From Pseudomonadota bacterium (GTDB lineage: Bacteria; Pseudomonadota; Alphaproteobacteria; Rhizobiales; Tepidamorphaceae), in contig JAEWYT010000013.1 in assembly GCA_023458595.1 (NCBI GenBank), positions 62,001 through 126,000 on the forward strand: a stretch of 64,000 bases of DNA. The letters run 5' to 3'. Numbering within the stretch: the first letter of the stretch is position 1; each line of letters begins with the position of its first letter. The translations under genes were made by a program, and so were the position numbers. This document shows, piece after piece, positions 45,052 through 61,619 of the stretch. The notes beneath the pieces were generated by a model that was not told the origin of the DNA, searched no databases, and was given only the letters and a program-made list of their open reading frames with translations.

Positions 45052-45263
45052 TAACGGACGACAATCTGAGCCGCCTCGACGAAGCCCGCGCGTTCGTGTG
45101 GCTCGCAATCGTAGCGATGACGCATGAGGGGAAGGGCGGTGAGCCGATTTCCAACCCTACCGCCGAAATGGTCTACACGGCCTTGCATGCGGCGTTCGGG
45201 CAAATCGAGCTCGTCTGGGATGAAATGCGGGAAGCACTCGACACCGAAGGAGACGCAGCATGA
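45048..45263 (+). CDS. Small element protein of unknown function
   Basis: A 71-residue protein overlapping the previous stop in an ATGA junction and overlapping the next start likewise. Contains ARAFVWLAIVAMTHEGKGGE. No recognised domain. Confidence 0.5.
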   Translation: MITDDNLSRLDEARAFVWLAIVAMTHEGKGGEPISNPTAEMVYTALHAAFGQIELVWDEMREALDTEGDAA

Positions 45264-45466
45264 CAACCGCTCAGGAACTGGACGGCGTTATCGCCAACAT
45301 GTGTGTGGTGCTCAACGTCACTATCACCCGGATGCTCGAAACCGACATGCGGTCGCCGAAAGAAATGACGGATAGCCTCAATGATGCGACCGCCATGCTG
45401 ATCATCGCCCGCGACGATCTGGAATCCAAACTCGCGGCCTATGATGCGAGTGTCCGATGCGCCTGA
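45260..45466 (+). CDS. Small element protein of unknown function
   Basis: A 68-residue helical protein (TAMLIIARDDLESKLAAYD) with ATGA overlap to its upstream neighbour and a 10-base overlap with the next gene. No recognised domain. Confidence 0.5.
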   Translation: MTTAQELDGVIANMCVVLNVTITRMLETDMRSPKEMTDSLNDATAMLIIARDDLESKLAAYDASVRCA

Positions 45467-45693
45467 TCCGCCTCACGCTCGCCGTGTGGATCATGCGGGC
45501 CGGCAATGCGCTCGCCCTGGCGGCCCTTCACATGGCCCGGAGATACGAACGGGGCACCGCCCGTTTCGAGGCAGCGTTTGCCCTGTACGGGCTCGCCAGA
45601 GGCTGCCAAGCGGTCGTGCCCCGGCTCGCCCCGGCCATCGTCGAGACGCCAGAACAACGACTGGGCCGCATGGGGCTGTTGCCCCGGCGCTGA
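45457..45693 (+). CDS. Small element protein with amphipathic N-terminus
   Basis: A 78-residue basic protein starting MRLIRLTLAVWIMRAGNALA, amphipathic or weakly membrane-associated, followed by an Arg-rich helical region. It is the last gene before the terminator at 45709. Function unknown. Confidence 0.5.
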   Translation: MRLIRLTLAVWIMRAGNALALAALHMARRYERGTARFEAAFALYGLARGCQAVVPRLAPAIVETPEQRLGRMGLLPRR

Positions 45694-45708
45694 ACCGGCG
45701 ACACCCGA

Positions 45709-45740
45709 GCCCGTCGCGGGAAACTGCGGCGGGCTTTTCG
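45709..45740 (+). terminator. Rho-independent terminator ending the element's rightward genes
   Basis: The 9-bp stem GCCCGTCGC/GCGGCGGGC (one mismatch) with an 8-base loop is followed by TTTTCG. It ends the four-gene block and precedes motif copy 3. Confidence 0.75.
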
Positions 45741-45741
45741 C

Positions 45742-45758
45742 GGACATTATGCGGACAC
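45742..45758 (+). promoter_or_regulatory. 17-bp element-specific motif, copy 3 (near attR)
   Basis: GGACATTATGCGGACAC, 63 bp inside the right repeat and just after the terminator. Having copies beside both att sites suits a recombination-directionality protein as well as a repressor. Confidence 0.65.
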
Positions 45759-45821
45759 AATTCTACAGAAGGCGGGAGGGCGCCGTAACCTCTTTATAAA
45801 CCTTTGATTTTATTGTGATAT

Positions 45822-45866
45822 TGGTGCCGGCTGAGGGACTCGAACCCCCGACCCACGGTTTACAAA
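45822..45866. repeat. Right attachment site repeat (3' part of tRNA-Thr)
   Basis: Identical over 45 bp to 30697-30741. It is the 3' portion of the intact tRNA-Thr gene, so this end keeps the functional tRNA. Confidence 0.95.
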
Positions 45867-45897
45867 ACCGTTGCTCTACCAGCTGAGCTAAGCCGGC
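45822..45897 (-). tRNA. tRNA-Thr (anticodon TGT)
   Basis: Reading leftward, GCCGGCT starts the acceptor stem at 45897, the D arm is AGCTCAGCTGGTAGAGC-like, the anticodon loop TTTGTAA gives TGT, the T arm has GGTTCGAGTC, and the encoded CCA ends at 45822. The acceptor stem pairs fully (GCCGGCT with AGCCGGC plus A). The element is integrated at its 3' half, and the 45-bp duplicate lies at the far end of the element. Confidence 0.97.
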
Positions 45898-46012
45898 CGT
45901 CGACTGGTGCCTGCGTCATAGCCGAAGCGGACGCCGAAGGAAATGGCGTTGCCCTTTGGTTAAGGGTCGCCGCGCTACCCTGCAATATATGGGCACGACA
46001 GGAGCGCGTGGC

Positions 46013-46417
46013 ATGAGGCGCATGATAGCGGTGGCGGTTGCCGCCCTGGCCGTCGGCGGGATGGCCGTCTCCGGCGGGCCGGCGCGGGCCGACAACGACG
46101 GCGTCGTGGCGGCGGGATTCGCCGGGTTCGCGCTCGGTGTGCTGTTTCCCTTCGTGAACGGCTACGAGTATCACCAGTCGGGCTACTGGTACGTGCGCGA
46201 CCCGCGCTACCTGCGCTATCCCGTCTCCTACTACAAGTGGTATGCGCCGGCCGGCGGCTACGTCTATGTCGGGCCGAACTGGGAACAGTGGTACCACTAC
46301 CGCGAGGCGGTCTATGCCCCGCCGCCCTACTTCACCGTTCCGCCCAGGCGCTACGTCTATCTGCCGCCGGTGCCGGACTATTACGGCGGGGCGGGGCCGT
46401 TCGCGGGCAGCCGGTAG
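46013..46417 (+). CDS. Exported Tyr/Pro-rich protein of unknown function
   Basis: A 134-residue protein with a signal peptide (about 1-26, ending ARA-DN) after an AGGAG ribosome site. The mature part is rich in Tyr and Pro (YVYVGPNWEQWYHYREAVYA) with no recognised domain. It follows the tRNA-Thr gene on the chromosomal side. Confidence 0.72.
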   Translation: MRRMIAVAVAALAVGGMAVSGGPARADNDGVVAAGFAGFALGVLFPFVNGYEYHQSGYWYVRDPRYLRYPVSYYKWYAPAGGYVYVGPNWEQWYHYREAVYAPPPYFTVPPRRYVYLPPVPDYYGGAGPFAGSR

Positions 46418-46424
46418 GCTCTTC

Positions 46425-47219
46425 TCAGGCCTTCGCGGCGCTGCGGTCGGCGATGTAGAGCGCGAGCGCCGCGGCATTCGAGACGTTGAGGCTCGGCATG
46501 CGGCCGGGCATGTCGATGCGGGCGAGCGTCGTGCAGGTTTCCTTCGTCTTCTGCCGCAAGCCCTTGCCCTCGGCGCCCATCACCAGCGCGTAGGGGCCGG
46601 GCAGGGGGATCTCCTCCAACGCCCGGTCGGCGGTGGCGTCGAGGCCGATCGTCACGAAACCGCGCCCGTTCAGGTCCTCGAGCGTGCGGGCGAGGTTCTG
46701 GACGCGCACCAGCGGCACTATATCGAGGGCGCCGGCGGCGGATTTGGCGAGAACGGCGGTTTCGCGCGGGCTGTGGCGCGTCGTGACGACGACGGCCGCC
46801 ATGTCGAAGGCGGCGGCGGAGCGCAGCACCGCGCCGACATTGTGCGGATCGGTCACCTGGTCGAGCAGGAGAAGGCGTTCGGGCTCGTGCAGGTCGTCGA
46901 GGCTCAGGTCCGGCAGGGGGTCGCAATAGAGAACGACGCCCTGATGGACGGCGTCCTCGCCGGCGATGCGGCTGATGTGGTTCGAGGAGGCTTCCTCTAC
47001 CGGCACGTCGATCGTGACGCCGAGCTCGGCGAGACGCCGCTGCGCGTTGGCGGTTGCCAGAAGCCGGTGGCGGGTGCGAATCGGGTTCTGAAAGGCGTTG
47101 ACGACGGGATGGAGCCCGTAAACCAGATGCTCGGCGTCCGTTTCGGCGGATTTCCTGGCAAAAGGACGACCGCCGGGGCGCCGTTTGCCTTTGAGGAATT
47201 GTTTTCGCGGGGGCGTCAT
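46425..47219 (-). CDS. rlmB: 23S rRNA (guanosine-2'-O-)-methyltransferase RlmB (SpoU family)
   Basis: A 264-residue SpoU (TrmH) class methyltransferase that modifies 23S rRNA. Motif 1 is DQVTDPHNVGAVLRSAAAFD with Asn and Arg, motif 2 ALVMGAEGKGL, motif 3 SLNVSNAAALALY; the N-terminal substrate-binding domain starts LVYGLHPVVNAFQN. The ATG at 47219 is preferred over the ATG at 47270, because the latter overlaps the strong promoter of the divergent tRNA-Tyr transcript. It precedes the tRNA-tuf cluster as in many alphaproteobacteria. Confidence 0.93.
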   Translation of the reverse strand: MTPPRKQFLKGKRRPGGRPFARKSAETDAEHLVYGLHPVVNAFQNPIRTRHRLLATANAQRRLAELGVTIDVPVEEASSNHISRIAGEDAVHQGVVLYCDPLPDLSLDDLHEPERLLLLDQVTDPHNVGAVLRSAAAFDMAAVVVTTRHSPRETAVLAKSAAGALDIVPLVRVQNLARTLEDLNGRGFVTIGLDATADRALEEIPLPGPYALVMGAEGKGLRQKTKETCTTLARIDMPGRMPSLNVSNAAALALYIADRSAAKA

Positions 47220-47263
47220 CGGGCGATTACGCGCATGTCGGAGCAGATTCCGGAAGGGGGCTG

Positions 47264-47292
47264 TTGACATCGGTGAGGATCATTCCCATAAA
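47264..47292 (+). promoter_or_regulatory. Promoter of the tRNA-Tyr/tRNA-Gly/tuf transcript
   Basis: A perfect -35 TTGACA (47264-47269), a 17-base spacer and a -10 CATAAA (47287-47292) lie 69 bases before tRNA-Tyr. It is the clearest promoter in the window. Confidence 0.75.
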
Positions 47293-47360
47293 GCGCCTCA
47301 CGCTGCGCCGAGGCGGCTGCGGCGCCGGGATGCTGTGTCTTCGACTCAAATTGCAAGATT

Positions 47361-47445
47361 GGAGGGGTGCCCGAGTGGTTAAAGGGGACGGGCTGTAAAC
47401 CCGTTGGCTTAGCCTACGTTGGTTCGAATCCAACCCCCTCCACCA
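47361..47445 (+). tRNA. tRNA-Tyr (anticodon GTA)
   Basis: Class II tRNA of 85 nt. The acceptor GGAGGGG pairs with CCCCTCC; the anticodon stem-loop GGGCTGTAAACCC gives GTA; a long variable arm (TGGCTTAGCCTA) follows; the CCA end is encoded. Confidence 0.96.
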
Positions 47446-47460
47446 TTGCAGCGAGAACAT

Positions 47461-47534
47461 GCGGGTGTAGCTCAATGGTAGAGCAACAGCCTTCCAAGCT
47501 GATGACGAGGGTTCGATTCCCTTCACCCGCTCCA
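47461..47534 (+). tRNA. tRNA-Gly (anticodon TCC)
   Basis: 74 nt. The acceptor GCGGGTG pairs with CACCCGC; anticodon loop CTTCCAA gives TCC; T loop GGTTCGATTC; CCA encoded. It lies 15 bases after tRNA-Tyr and shares its transcript. Confidence 0.97.
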
Positions 47535-47667
47535 ATTCGCGGCGCGGCCGGGAGAAACGGAATGCTTCGCCGGAAGCCGGCATGGACGACAGGTGGTCGA
47601 CTGGACAGTCGGTCGAAAGACCGGCCCGACGGCAAGACAAAGCGGATAGACTGAGGAATACAAGGTA

Positions 47668-48846
<1,179 letters not shown>

Positions 48847-48865
48847 CGGCGGGCCCGACAGGATT

Positions 48866-48942
48866 AGGAGTGTAGCTCAACTGGCTAGAGCACCGGTCTC
48901 CAAAACCGGGGGTTGGGGGTTCGAGTCCCTCCACTCCTGCCA
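48866..48942 (+). tRNA. tRNA-Trp (anticodon CCA)
   Basis: 77 nt. Acceptor AGGAGTG pairs with CACTCCT; anticodon loop CTCCAAA gives CCA; T arm GGGTTCGAGTCCC; CCA encoded. It lies 19 bases after the tuf stop. Confidence 0.97.
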
Positions 48943-48993
48943 GTCCAAAACGGGCCAGACGATCGGCTAAAGCCGGACGAAATACGAAAGATC

Positions 48994-49188
48994 ATGGCGA
49001 AAACGAACCCCTTCGAGTTCATCCAGCAGGTCCGCGCCGAAACGCGCAAGGTGACCTGGCCGAGCCGTCGCGAGACGATGATCACCACGGTGATGGTGTT
49101 CATCATGGTGACGTTCGCCTCGCTGTTCTTCCTTGCGGCCGACCAGATCCTGTCGTTCGGCGTCGGTTTCCTGCTCGGGACCCGCTGA
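48994..49188 (+). CDS. secE: Protein translocase subunit SecE
   Basis: A 64-residue single-span SecE. The amphipathic helix PFEFIQQVRAETRKVTWPSR and the membrane helix after it are the family signature. Partner of SecY and SecG. The ATG at 48994 follows tRNA-Trp closely and 13 bases precede nusG. Confidence 0.97.
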   Translation: MAKTNPFEFIQQVRAETRKVTWPSRRETMITTVMVFIMVTFASLFFLAADQILSFGVGFLLGTR

Positions 49189-49201
49189 GGAGGAACGACC
49201 C

Positions 49202-49732
49202 ATGGCCATGCGCTGGTACATCGTCCACACCTACTCGAACTTCGAGAAGAAGGTCGCCGAAGCGATCCGCGAGAAGGCGGCGGCGACGGGGCTGGCCGAG
49301 AAGTTCGAGGAGATTCTCGTTCCGACCGAAAAGGTGGTCGAGGTGCGGCGCGGCCGCAAAATCGACACCGAACGCAAGTTTTTTCCCGGTTATGTCCTCG
49401 TGCGTATGGACATGACCGACGACGCGTACCATCTAATCAAGAATACCCCCAAGGTCACGGGCTTCCTGGGAGCCGACAACAAGCCGACGCCGATTTCCGA
49501 CGCGGAGGCCCAACGCATCCTGCAGCAGGTGCAGGAAGGCATCGAGCGGCCGAAGCCGTCCGTGCATTTCGATATCGGCGAGCAGGTTCGCGTCGCCGAC
49601 GGTCCGTTCGCCTCCTTCAACGGTGTCGTTGAGGAAGTCGACGAGGAGCGGGCGCGGCTGAAGGTGGCCGTGTCCATTTTCGGCCGGGCGACGCCGGTCG
49701 AGCTCGAGTACGGGCAGGTCGAGAAGCTTTGA
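49202..49732 (+). CDS. nusG: Transcription antitermination protein NusG
   Basis: A 176-residue NusG. The NGN domain starts MRWYIVHTYSNFEKKVAEAI, and the C-terminal KOW domain has VRVADGPFASFNGVVEEVD. It binds RNA polymerase and Rho or ribosomal S10. The ATG at 49202 has a GAGGAAC ribosome site. Confidence 0.98.
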   Translation: MAMRWYIVHTYSNFEKKVAEAIREKAAATGLAEKFEEILVPTEKVVEVRRGRKIDTERKFFPGYVLVRMDMTDDAYHLIKNTPKVTGFLGADNKPTPISDAEAQRILQQVQEGIERPKPSVHFDIGEQVRVADGPFASFNGVVEEVDEERARLKVAVSIFGRATPVELEYGQVEKL

Positions 49733-49837
49733 CCCGCCCGCGGTTTGTGGGAGATCCGGCCGGCTGCCAACCGGCCATGAGGATCGCACCACGCAACGCC
49801 AACGCCGCCGCATGGCGCGGCGCGGAAAGGTGAGAGA

Positions 49838-50266
49838 ATGGCAAAGAAAATCATCGGCTACCTGAAGCTTCAGGTCCCGGCCGGCTCGGCGACGCCGTCG
49901 CCGCCGATCGGTCCCGCGCTCGGCCAGCGCGGTCTGAACATCATGGAGTTCTGCAAGGCGTTCAACGCGCAGACCCAGGAAATGGAGAAGGGCGCGCCCT
50001 GTCCGACGGTCGTCACGATCTACCAGGACAAGTCGTTCTCGTTCGCGATCAAGACCCCGCCGGCGTCGCACTTCCTGAAGCAGGCAGCGAAGCTGAACAA
50101 GGGCTCCAAGGCGCCGGGCCGCGACAAGGCCGGATCGGTGACCAAGGACCAGGTGCGCCAGATCGCGGAAGCGAAGATGAAGGACCTCAACGCCAACGAC
50201 GTCGAGGCGGCGATGAAGATCATCGAAGGCTCGGCCCGGTCGATGGGCCTCGAGGTTGTGGGGTAA
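49838..50266 (+). CDS. rplK: 50S ribosomal protein L11
   Basis: A 142-residue L11. GYLKLQVPAGSATPSPPIGP and the C-terminal rRNA-binding domain (KMKDLNANDVEAAMKIIEGS) are intact. It starts the L11-L1 operon after an AAAGGTGAG site and is five bases from rplA. Confidence 0.99.
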   Translation: MAKKIIGYLKLQVPAGSATPSPPIGPALGQRGLNIMEFCKAFNAQTQEMEKGAPCPTVVTIYQDKSFSFAIKTPPASHFLKQAAKLNKGSKAPGRDKAGSVTKDQVRQIAEAKMKDLNANDVEAAMKIIEGSARSMGLEVVG

Positions 50267-50271
50267 GCGTC

Positions 50272-50970
50272 ATGGCCAAAGCAGGAAAGCGTATCCGCAA
50301 GGCCCGCGAGGGCGTCGATGTCCGCACGCTGGTGGCGCTGCCGGACGCGGTGAAGATGGTCAAGGAGCGCGCCACGGCGAAGTTCGACGAGACCATCGAA
50401 GTGGCGATCAACCTCGGCGTGGACCCGCGTCACGCCGACCAGATGGTGCGCGGCGTCTGCCAGTTGCCGAACGGCACGGGCCGGTCGGTGCGCGTGGCCG
50501 TGTTCGCCAAGGGCGACAAGGCCGATCAGGCGAAGGCCGCGGGCGCCGACGTCGTCGGTGCCGAGGAACTGGTCGAGCAGGTGCAGAAGGGCGAAATCAA
50601 CTTCGACCGCTGCATCGCCACGCCGGACATGATGCCGCTCGTCGGCCGCCTGGGTAAGGTGCTCGGGCCGCGCGGCCTGATGCCGAACCCGAAGGTCGGC
50701 ACCGTCACCGCCGACGTCGCGACGGCGGTGAAGGAGCAGAAGGGCGGCGCCGTCGAGTTCCGCGTGGAGAAGGCCGGCATCATCCAGGCCGGCGTCGGCA
50801 AGGCGAGCTTCGGCGAAGAGCAGCTCGTGGAGAACATCCGCGCCCTCGTGGACGCCGTGATCAAGGCGAAGCCGGCGGGTGCGAAGGGTACCTATTTCCA
50901 GCGTCTCGCCGTGTCCTCGACCATGGGACCGGGCGTGCGCGTCGAGCCGTCGAGCGTGACGAGCGCCTGA
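50272..50970 (+). CDS. rplA: 50S ribosomal protein L1
   Basis: A 232-residue L1 with GPRGLMPNPKVGTVTADVA and the two-domain arrangement of the family. In many bacteria L1 represses its own operon by binding the mRNA leader upstream of rplK. It ends before the L10 leader. Confidence 0.99.
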   Translation: MAKAGKRIRKAREGVDVRTLVALPDAVKMVKERATAKFDETIEVAINLGVDPRHADQMVRGVCQLPNGTGRSVRVAVFAKGDKADQAKAAGADVVGAEELVEQVQKGEINFDRCIATPDMMPLVGRLGKVLGPRGLMPNPKVGTVTADVATAVKEQKGGAVEFRVEKAGIIQAGVGKASFGEEQLVENIRALVDAVIKAKPAGAKGTYFQRLAVSSTMGPGVRVEPSSVTSA

Positions 50971-51294
50971 GGGCGCGACGGTGAATTGAGTTTCCGTCCG
51001 GGCGACCGGGCGGAGAGTACGGGCCTGGCGGTTCGCCGGCAGGCCCGATTACCTGTCCAAGACTGCCGGTGCTCCCGCGGGTGACTCCTCGGGGGCCTAA
51101 GTCCATACGGAGCCAGCATAGACGGGAATGGACCGGATTTCCGGTTCGGACCTCGTTGTCCTAGTGAGCCCCTTCCGGGGCCGCCGGGACGGGACAGGAA
51201 CGCGAGCGTCGTTCTGGACCCGTTTTCGTGCGGCAATCCGGGGCGGCAAGGACAACCCGGCGGCGGATATCCGCCGCCAGATTGGAGAGAGCAG
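50971..51294 (+). promoter_or_regulatory. L10 (rplJ) mRNA leader region
   Basis: This 324-base gap has no gene. It contains a hairpin TCCGTCCGGGCGACCGGGCGGA near 50990, then ACCTGTCCAAGACTGCCGGTG (about 51051-51071) and TAAGTCCATACGGAGCCAGC near 51099, sequences typical of the L10 leader in alphaproteobacteria. The L10(L12)4 complex would bind here and repress rplJL translation. Internal promoters are possible but not clear. Confidence 0.65.
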
Positions 51295-51807
51295 GTGGAC
51301 AGAGCTGAAAAATCAGAGCTCGTCGCGACGCTCCACGACGTGTTCCAGAACACGAGCGTGGTGGTCGTGGCCCACTACGCCGGACTCACCGTTTCGGAGA
51401 TGACGGACCTTCGGGGACGCATGCGCCAGGCCGGTGCCCGGATGAAAGTGGCCAAGAACCGCCTTGCCAAGCTCGCGCTCGAGGGAACCGAGATCGCCCA
51501 TGTTGGCGGCCTCCTGCAGGGTCCCACCGTGATCGCCTATTCCGACGATCCGGTGGTTGCCCCGAAGGTGGCGGTCGATTTCGCCAAGGTGAACCAGAAG
51601 CTGGTGATCCTCGGCGGCGCCATGGGCGCGACGTCCCTCGACCCGGAAGGTGTGAAATCACTGGCGACGCTGCCCTCGCTCGACGAGCTCAGGGCAAGGC
51701 TCATCGGCATGATCAACACGCCGGCTACCCGGGTCGCGCAGGTTCTCGCCGCTCCCGGCGGGCAGATCGCGCGCGTGCTTGCGGCACATGCCGAAAAGGC
51801 GGCCTAA
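51295..51807 (+). CDS. rplJ: 50S ribosomal protein L10
   Basis: A 170-residue L10 that anchors the L7/L12 stalk. The start is GTG at 51295 (VDRAEKSELVATLHDVF) behind a GGAGAG ribosome site. Family core VVVAHYAGLTVSEMTDLR and MKVAKNRLAKLAL are present. It is followed by rplL after 42 bases. Confidence 0.98.
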   Translation: MDRAEKSELVATLHDVFQNTSVVVVAHYAGLTVSEMTDLRGRMRQAGARMKVAKNRLAKLALEGTEIAHVGGLLQGPTVIAYSDDPVVAPKVAVDFAKVNQKLVILGGAMGATSLDPEGVKSLATLPSLDELRARLIGMINTPATRVAQVLAAPGGQIARVLAAHAEKAA

Positions 51808-51849
51808 GGCCGATCCACAAAACAGGTTCGAACCGAAAGGAACTGAAAA

Positions 51850-52230
51850 ATGGCTGATCTTTCGAAGATCGTTGACGAGCTTTCCAACCTCACCGTCATC
51901 GAGGCGGCCGAGCTGTCGAAGATGCTCGAGGAGAAGTGGGGCGTCTCCGCGGCGGCCCCGGTCGCCGTTGCCGCGGTCGCGGCCGGTGGCGGTGGCGAGG
52001 CTGCCGCTGCCGAGGAGAAGACCGACTTCAACGTGATCCTGGCTTCTGCCGGTGCGCAGAAGATCAACGTGATCAAGGAAGTCCGCGCCATCACCGGCCT
52101 TGGCCTGAAGGAAGCCAAGGACTTGGTCGAGGGTGCTCCGAAGCCGGTCAAGGAAGGCGTCCAGAAGGCCGAGGCCGAGGAAATCAAGGCCAAGCTCGAG
52201 GCCGCTGGCGCGACCGTCGAGCTGAAATAA
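51850..52230 (+). CDS. rplL: 50S ribosomal protein L7/L12
   Basis: A 126-residue L7/L12. The N-terminal dimerisation helix, an Ala/Gly-rich hinge and the factor-binding domain (ITGLGLKEAKDLVEGAPKPV) are intact. It recruits translation GTPases. The ribosome site is GAAAGGAAC. Confidence 0.99.
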   Translation: MADLSKIVDELSNLTVIEAAELSKMLEEKWGVSAAAPVAVAAVAAGGGGEAAAAEEKTDFNVILASAGAQKINVIKEVRAITGLGLKEAKDLVEGAPKPVKEGVQKAEAEEIKAKLEAAGATVELK

Positions 52231-52464
52231 CTTTTTGGGCGACCTGGGGTTTTCGGACCTTGGTCGTCCGACGGCCGCCGGCGTTATTTCGGCGGATTGA
52301 ACAGTGGGGGAGGCCGCCGCGGCCCGCCGCGGCCGCACCCCGCTCCGGGCGGCAGGGCGCCGTTCGCGAGTGAAACGAGGCTTTAGAACGTCTCTCCAGA
52401 AGGCCCGATGCGGGCTGATGGGGCCCTCTGGCGAGCCGTTCGAGAACGATTAAGAGGATCGACG

Positions 52465-56610
<4,146 letters not shown>

Positions 56611-56698
56611 CGCTCGACGGCTATCGGTTCCGCACTATTTCGAAATCTCCGCCGGCCGGGGGCAAAGCGCCCCTCGGTCGGCCCAAAGGGAGCAGGAC

Positions 56699-60889
<4,191 letters not shown>

Positions 60890-60918
60890 GGGCCGCCATC
60901 ACCTCGGACGATGAACCG

Positions 60919-60956
60919 ACGGGCCGTTTCGAGAGGAACGGCCCGTTTGCCTTTTC
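60919..60956 (+). terminator. Rho-independent terminator after rpoC
   Basis: Perfect 10-bp stem ACGGGCCGTT/AACGGCCCGT (60919-60928 and 60937-60946), 8-base loop, then TTGCCTTTTC. It closes the rpo operon. Confidence 0.88.
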
Positions 60957-61061
60957 AAACGGATACGTCCGGACCTGCTTTCGTCAATATTCGTTCAGAT
61001 ATCCACCCTTAGGATCACGTTCGGCCATATTTCCGGGCCGTTTTCGAGAGACCTTGCCGCG

Positions 61062-61568
61062 ATGAAGCCTTCAGGAACCCCAAATCTCGGACCTTCGACG
61101 CGCCGCTCTGCCATCGTCGGGGCTCTGCTCCTCCTGTCGGCGACCGTCCCGGCCGCCGCCGAGGAGGTCGAATATCGAGGCGCCGGTTATCTTCAGAATT
61201 TCACGCCCGCGTGCGCGCCGAAGGGCTATGTGGACCCGGTCTTCGTCAATGCGATCTACCGGCCCCGCCTTCTCGGGACGAACGGAGCGAGCACGCGGCT
61301 CTCCTTCTTCATCCCGCCGTTCTACGCGACCAGCTACGAGTTGCCCAAAGGCAAGCTCGGAGACCGCTTCAGGAGGGTTGTCGGCGGCGCGACGGGCACG
61401 GCGACGGAATTCTTCGCGACGAAGCCGCGCATGCGCATTACCGAGCGGACGCCGGATCGGGTCAAGCCGAAGACGACCTCGGTGACCCTTGCCGGCCAGA
61501 TCGACAATTTCGACGGCATCAAGGGCTGCAAGGCGGACTTCGAGCTGAATCTCCACTACCATCCCTGA
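61062..61568 (+). CDS. Exported protein of unknown function
   Basis: A 168-residue protein with a signal peptide (about 1-33, cleaved near PAAAEE). The mature part has Cys at CAPKG and near the C-terminus (GCKADFELNLHY), which may pair. It contains SFFIPPFYATSYELPKGKLG. I do not recognise it. It sits between rpoC and the str genes, where most alphaproteobacteria have little or nothing. Confidence 0.65.
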   Translation: MKPSGTPNLGPSTRRSAIVGALLLLSATVPAAAEEVEYRGAGYLQNFTPACAPKGYVDPVFVNAIYRPRLLGTNGASTRLSFFIPPFYATSYELPKGKLGDRFRRVVGGATGTATEFFATKPRMRITERTPDRVKPKTTSVTLAGQIDNFDGIKGCKADFELNLHYHP

Positions 61569-61619
61569 GATCGCTCGCCGTGCGTCGCAGCCGAAGGCGC
61601 GATCTGGAAAGGAGCGCCC

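Larger units (their letters stand above)
30697..45866. mobile_element. Integrated prophage-like or satellite-like element in tRNA-Thr
   Basis: A 15.2-kb element bounded by identical 45-bp repeats (30697-30741 and 45822-45866), the right copy being the 3' part of an intact tRNA-Thr gene. It carries a tyrosine integrase, replication or recombination genes (RuvC-like, RepA-like ATPase), a block of small overlapping unknown genes, two probable virion-internal proteins, a fibre-like protein and cargo. No terminase, portal, major capsid, tail-tube or recognisable lysis gene was found, so it is either a remnant of a podovirus-like prophage or a satellite that uses a helper. Most genes run rightward. 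Confidence 0.88.
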
